Source: Paenibacillus macerans (GTDB lineage Bacteria; Bacillota; Bacilli; Paenibacillales; Paenibacillaceae). Taken from it: a DNA stretch of 64,000 bases. Of this stretch, positions 62,295 through 64,000 are shown one piece after another (within the stretch, counting starts at the first letter, position 1; the number at the start of each line of letters is the position of its first letter). The stretch is from positions 4,776,501-4,840,500 of the forward strand of contig NZ_UGSI01000001.1 of assembly GCF_900454495.1 (NCBI RefSeq), read 5' to 3'. Below the pieces are notes generated by a model. The model searched no databases. It saw only the letters and a list, made by a program, of their open reading frames with translations, and was not told the DNA's origin. The translations under genes and the position numbers were made by a program.

Positions 62295-64000
62295 GTGGCC
62301 AAACTTATGCGTTATCTGATTCCGCAGAAATTGAAGTACCGCCTGTTTATGGCGTTCGTTTGTGTGGTTCTTTTGCCCTTCTGTGCCTTGAATTTATACA
62401 ATTACCAGCGCATCGAAACCCTGGTGCAGCAGAAGATCAGCCAGCAAAGCCATTACCAGCTGGAGCAGATGTACCGGACCCTGGAGGATCAGATCAGCAT
62501 CGCGTTCAAAACGCTCATTTTTCTAAAGCAGGACGACACGGTCAAATCGGTGCTTCGGTCCCCCGAGCAGCGCGATGAACTCGAGAACAAACGGGTCATG
62601 GAAAGTATTTTCATGAACCTGAACAATAGCTTTTTCCTGTACAATCCCTCGGTGTATTTCATGATTTTGGACTTAAATGAAAGCGCGTACACGTCCTATC
62701 GGCCCAGAAAAGCGCTGGTTTACGGCGAACTCAGGAGCCTCCCCGGATTCGATCAGCAGGCGATGAACGCCGGCTCCTACCATTGGGTGCCCAATGACCC
62801 GAACTACGTGCAGCGGGACGTATCCACCAGCACTTACCTGCTGTCCCTGTACGCTTCTTTGAACGACAGCCAAAACAAGCCCTACGGGCTGGCCCGCATC
62901 AGCATCGATTACTCGTCCTGGCTGCGTTCCATCCATAATCAATCGGATCTGCAGCAGCAGTATTTTTTGATGACGCGCGAAGGGGAGGACATTTCCCAGT
63001 CGGTGCCGGACACGGTGCTGCCGGAGCAGGTGAAAGCGGAAATCGCCAAGCAGCCTGACCGGCAGTATTTCATCGACAAGGCCTCCAATTCCCTGATCAA
63101 TTACATCTATGTGGAATCCTTGGACTGGTATATCGTCAACCGGATTCCGCTGCCGATTTTGTATAACGAGATCGAAGGCCTGAAGCGGCAGTATTTTACG
63201 ATGTTTTTCATGCTGATGGGGGCGTTCCTGGTCATGACCTTCGTGATCGCCTCAACGATTACCCGGCCGTTATCCCGCCTGCAGGACAAGATAAAGTCGG
63301 TCGTCCGCAAAAATTTGAAAATCCGCTTGCCGGAGCAAAAATTCAGCGGCGAGATTCTGGAGCTGACCCGCACCTTCAACGTGATGCTCGACGACATGGA
63401 CGTGTTGATTCAACGTCTGAAGACAGAGGAAAGGCAAAAGGAAGCCGTTCATTTTCATATGCTGCTGGCGCAAATGAACCCGCATTTTCTGCTGAATACG
63501 TTAAATACGATCAAGTGGAGCGCGATCCGGCAGGGCAACGACGATATCACCGACATCTCCTTGTCCTTGGGCAAACTGCTGGAAGCCAGCCTGAATACGG
63601 AAAAAGACCTGGTGCACCTCCAGGACGAAATCGAGCTGGTGCAGGCCTACGTGCATATTCAGCAAATTCGCCACAACCGCCGGTTTGAGGTCATATACCG
63701 CTATGACGAGGATATCGTGTTTGCGCTGGTGCCCAAGCTAAGCCTGCAGCCGCTCGTCGAAAACGCTATTTTGCACGGGGTGAGCCATCTTGCGGAAAAA
63801 GGTCTGATCCAGATTCGCGTCTGGCGGGAAGAAGCGGCCAAGCTGGTCGTGGAAATCGAGGACAACGGGATCGGCATGGCGCGCTCGGCGCAAATGCGAA
63901 GAACGAGAACAAGGCCGGGGATCGGCCTGGACAATGTCCGGGAGCGGCTGCGCCTGCTCTTTAAAAACGACGGCCGGATGGACGTGATTTCTTCCGACCG
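62295..64000 (+). CDS. YesM-type sensor histidine kinase, cut by window end
   Basis: Open from the GTG at 62295 to the window end (568 codons). Two membrane helices (FMAFVCVVLLPFCALNLY near 20 and MFFMLMGAFLVMTFVIAST near 305) enclose an extracellular dCache-like domain of about 265 residues. Then HAMP (TRPLSRLQDKIKSVV), the His box HMLLAQMNPHFLLNTLNTIK, LSLQPLVENAILHG and the ATP-binding EDNGIGMA. The class pairs with AraC-type regulators and controls sugar uptake genes. Same family as the broken kinase at 43 kb but clearly a different gene. Confidence 0.9.
   Translation, partial: MAKLMRYLIPQKLKYRLFMAFVCVVLLPFCALNLYNYQRIETLVQQKISQQSHYQLEQMYRTLEDQISIAFKTLIFLKQDDTVKSVLRSPEQRDELENKRVMESIFMNLNNSFFLYNPSVYFMILDLNESAYTSYRPRKALVYGELRSLPGFDQQAMNAGSYHWVPNDPNYVQRDVSTSTYLLSLYASLNDSQNKPYGLARISIDYSSWLRSIHNQSDLQQQYFLMTREGEDISQSVPDTVLPEQVKAEIAKQPDRQYFIDKASNSLINYIYVESLDWYIVNRIPLPILYNEIEGLKRQYFTMFFMLMGAFLVMTFVIASTITRPLSRLQDKIKSVVRKNLKIRLPEQKFSGEILELTRTFNVMLDDMDVLIQRLKTEERQKEAVHFHMLLAQMNPHFLLNTLNTIKWSAIRQGNDDITDISLSLGKLLEASLNTEKDLVHLQDEIELVQAYVHIQQIRHNRRFEVIYRYDEDIVFALVPKLSLQPLVENAILHGVSHLAEKGLIQIRVWREEAAKLVVEIEDNGIGMARSAQMRRTRTRPGIGLDNVRERLRLLFKNDGRMDVISSD

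Overview
The window looks like chromosome of a Gram-positive bacterium of the Bacillota, most likely Paenibacillus or a close relative. The support is strong GGAGG-type ribosome binding sites, frequent TTG and GTG starts, many U-tract hairpin terminators, an Mrp antiporter gene, paired LanEFG/BcrA-like ABC permeases behind a two-component system, a DUF6809-type protein, YesM-type histidine kinases and GH115/sugar-ABC genes. This is inference from gene content; there is no rRNA, tRNA or other marker gene in the window.

Layout. 1-2.2 kb: 5' part of mrpA (minus), a divergent Usp-domain protein and a small tyrosine recombinase. 2.4-4.2 kb: a degenerate AT-rich repeat split by an intact IS4-family element with terminal repeats and a 9-bp target duplication. 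4.3-10.4 kb: MerR regulator with serine hydrolase, an amidase_6 gene with a stop in its signal peptide, and a lipoprotein flavin reductase under a probable Rex operator. 10.6-14.5 kb: a junkyard of fragments (IS630, IS110, recombinase, and a collapsed copy of the downstream ABC operon fused to an ArsR gene). 15.2-19.6 kb: two-component system plus three-gene ABC transporter of the antimicrobial-peptide protection type. 19.7-20.5 kb: small divergent pair around matched palindromic operators.

20.6-35.3 kb is a first defence block: Vsr endonuclease, a cytosine methyltransferase carrying a long C-terminal nuclease-like region, an McrB-like AAA+ GTPase with a DUF2357/PD-DxK partner, a frameshifted membrane protein, an FRG-domain protein, a TOTE-type primase-helicase and a HigBA-like toxin-antitoxin pair. 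35.5-44.2 kb holds decayed carbohydrate genes (GH115 gene with an amber codon, two sugar permeases, the first one 5'-truncated), a rearranged histidine kinase present twice (one copy with an internal inverted segment) and a three-gene cluster of unknown secreted/membrane proteins.

44.4-57.8 kb is a complete type I-C CRISPR-Cas locus on the minus strand: cas3-cas5c-cas8c-cas7c-cas4-cas1-cas2 between two arrays (59 canonical plus 2 decayed repeats downstream of cas2, and 11 canonical plus 1 decayed repeat upstream of cas3). The two arrays use repeats that differ at two bases inside the hairpin loop, and each has a leader with the same inverted repeat at exactly the same distance from the first repeat. 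58-61.9 kb carries a type II restriction-modification pair, a further SAM-dependent DNA methyltransferase and a sigma-70-like protein with a C-terminal coiled coil. The window ends inside a plus-strand YesM-type sensor kinase gene.

No single element is proven here to be a new system. The most unusual features are the methyltransferase-nuclease fusion with Vsr and McrBC, the inverted segment in the histidine kinase, the collapsed mosaic ABC operon, the homopolymer/nonsense lesions in several genes, and the matched CRISPR leaders with loop-variant repeats.
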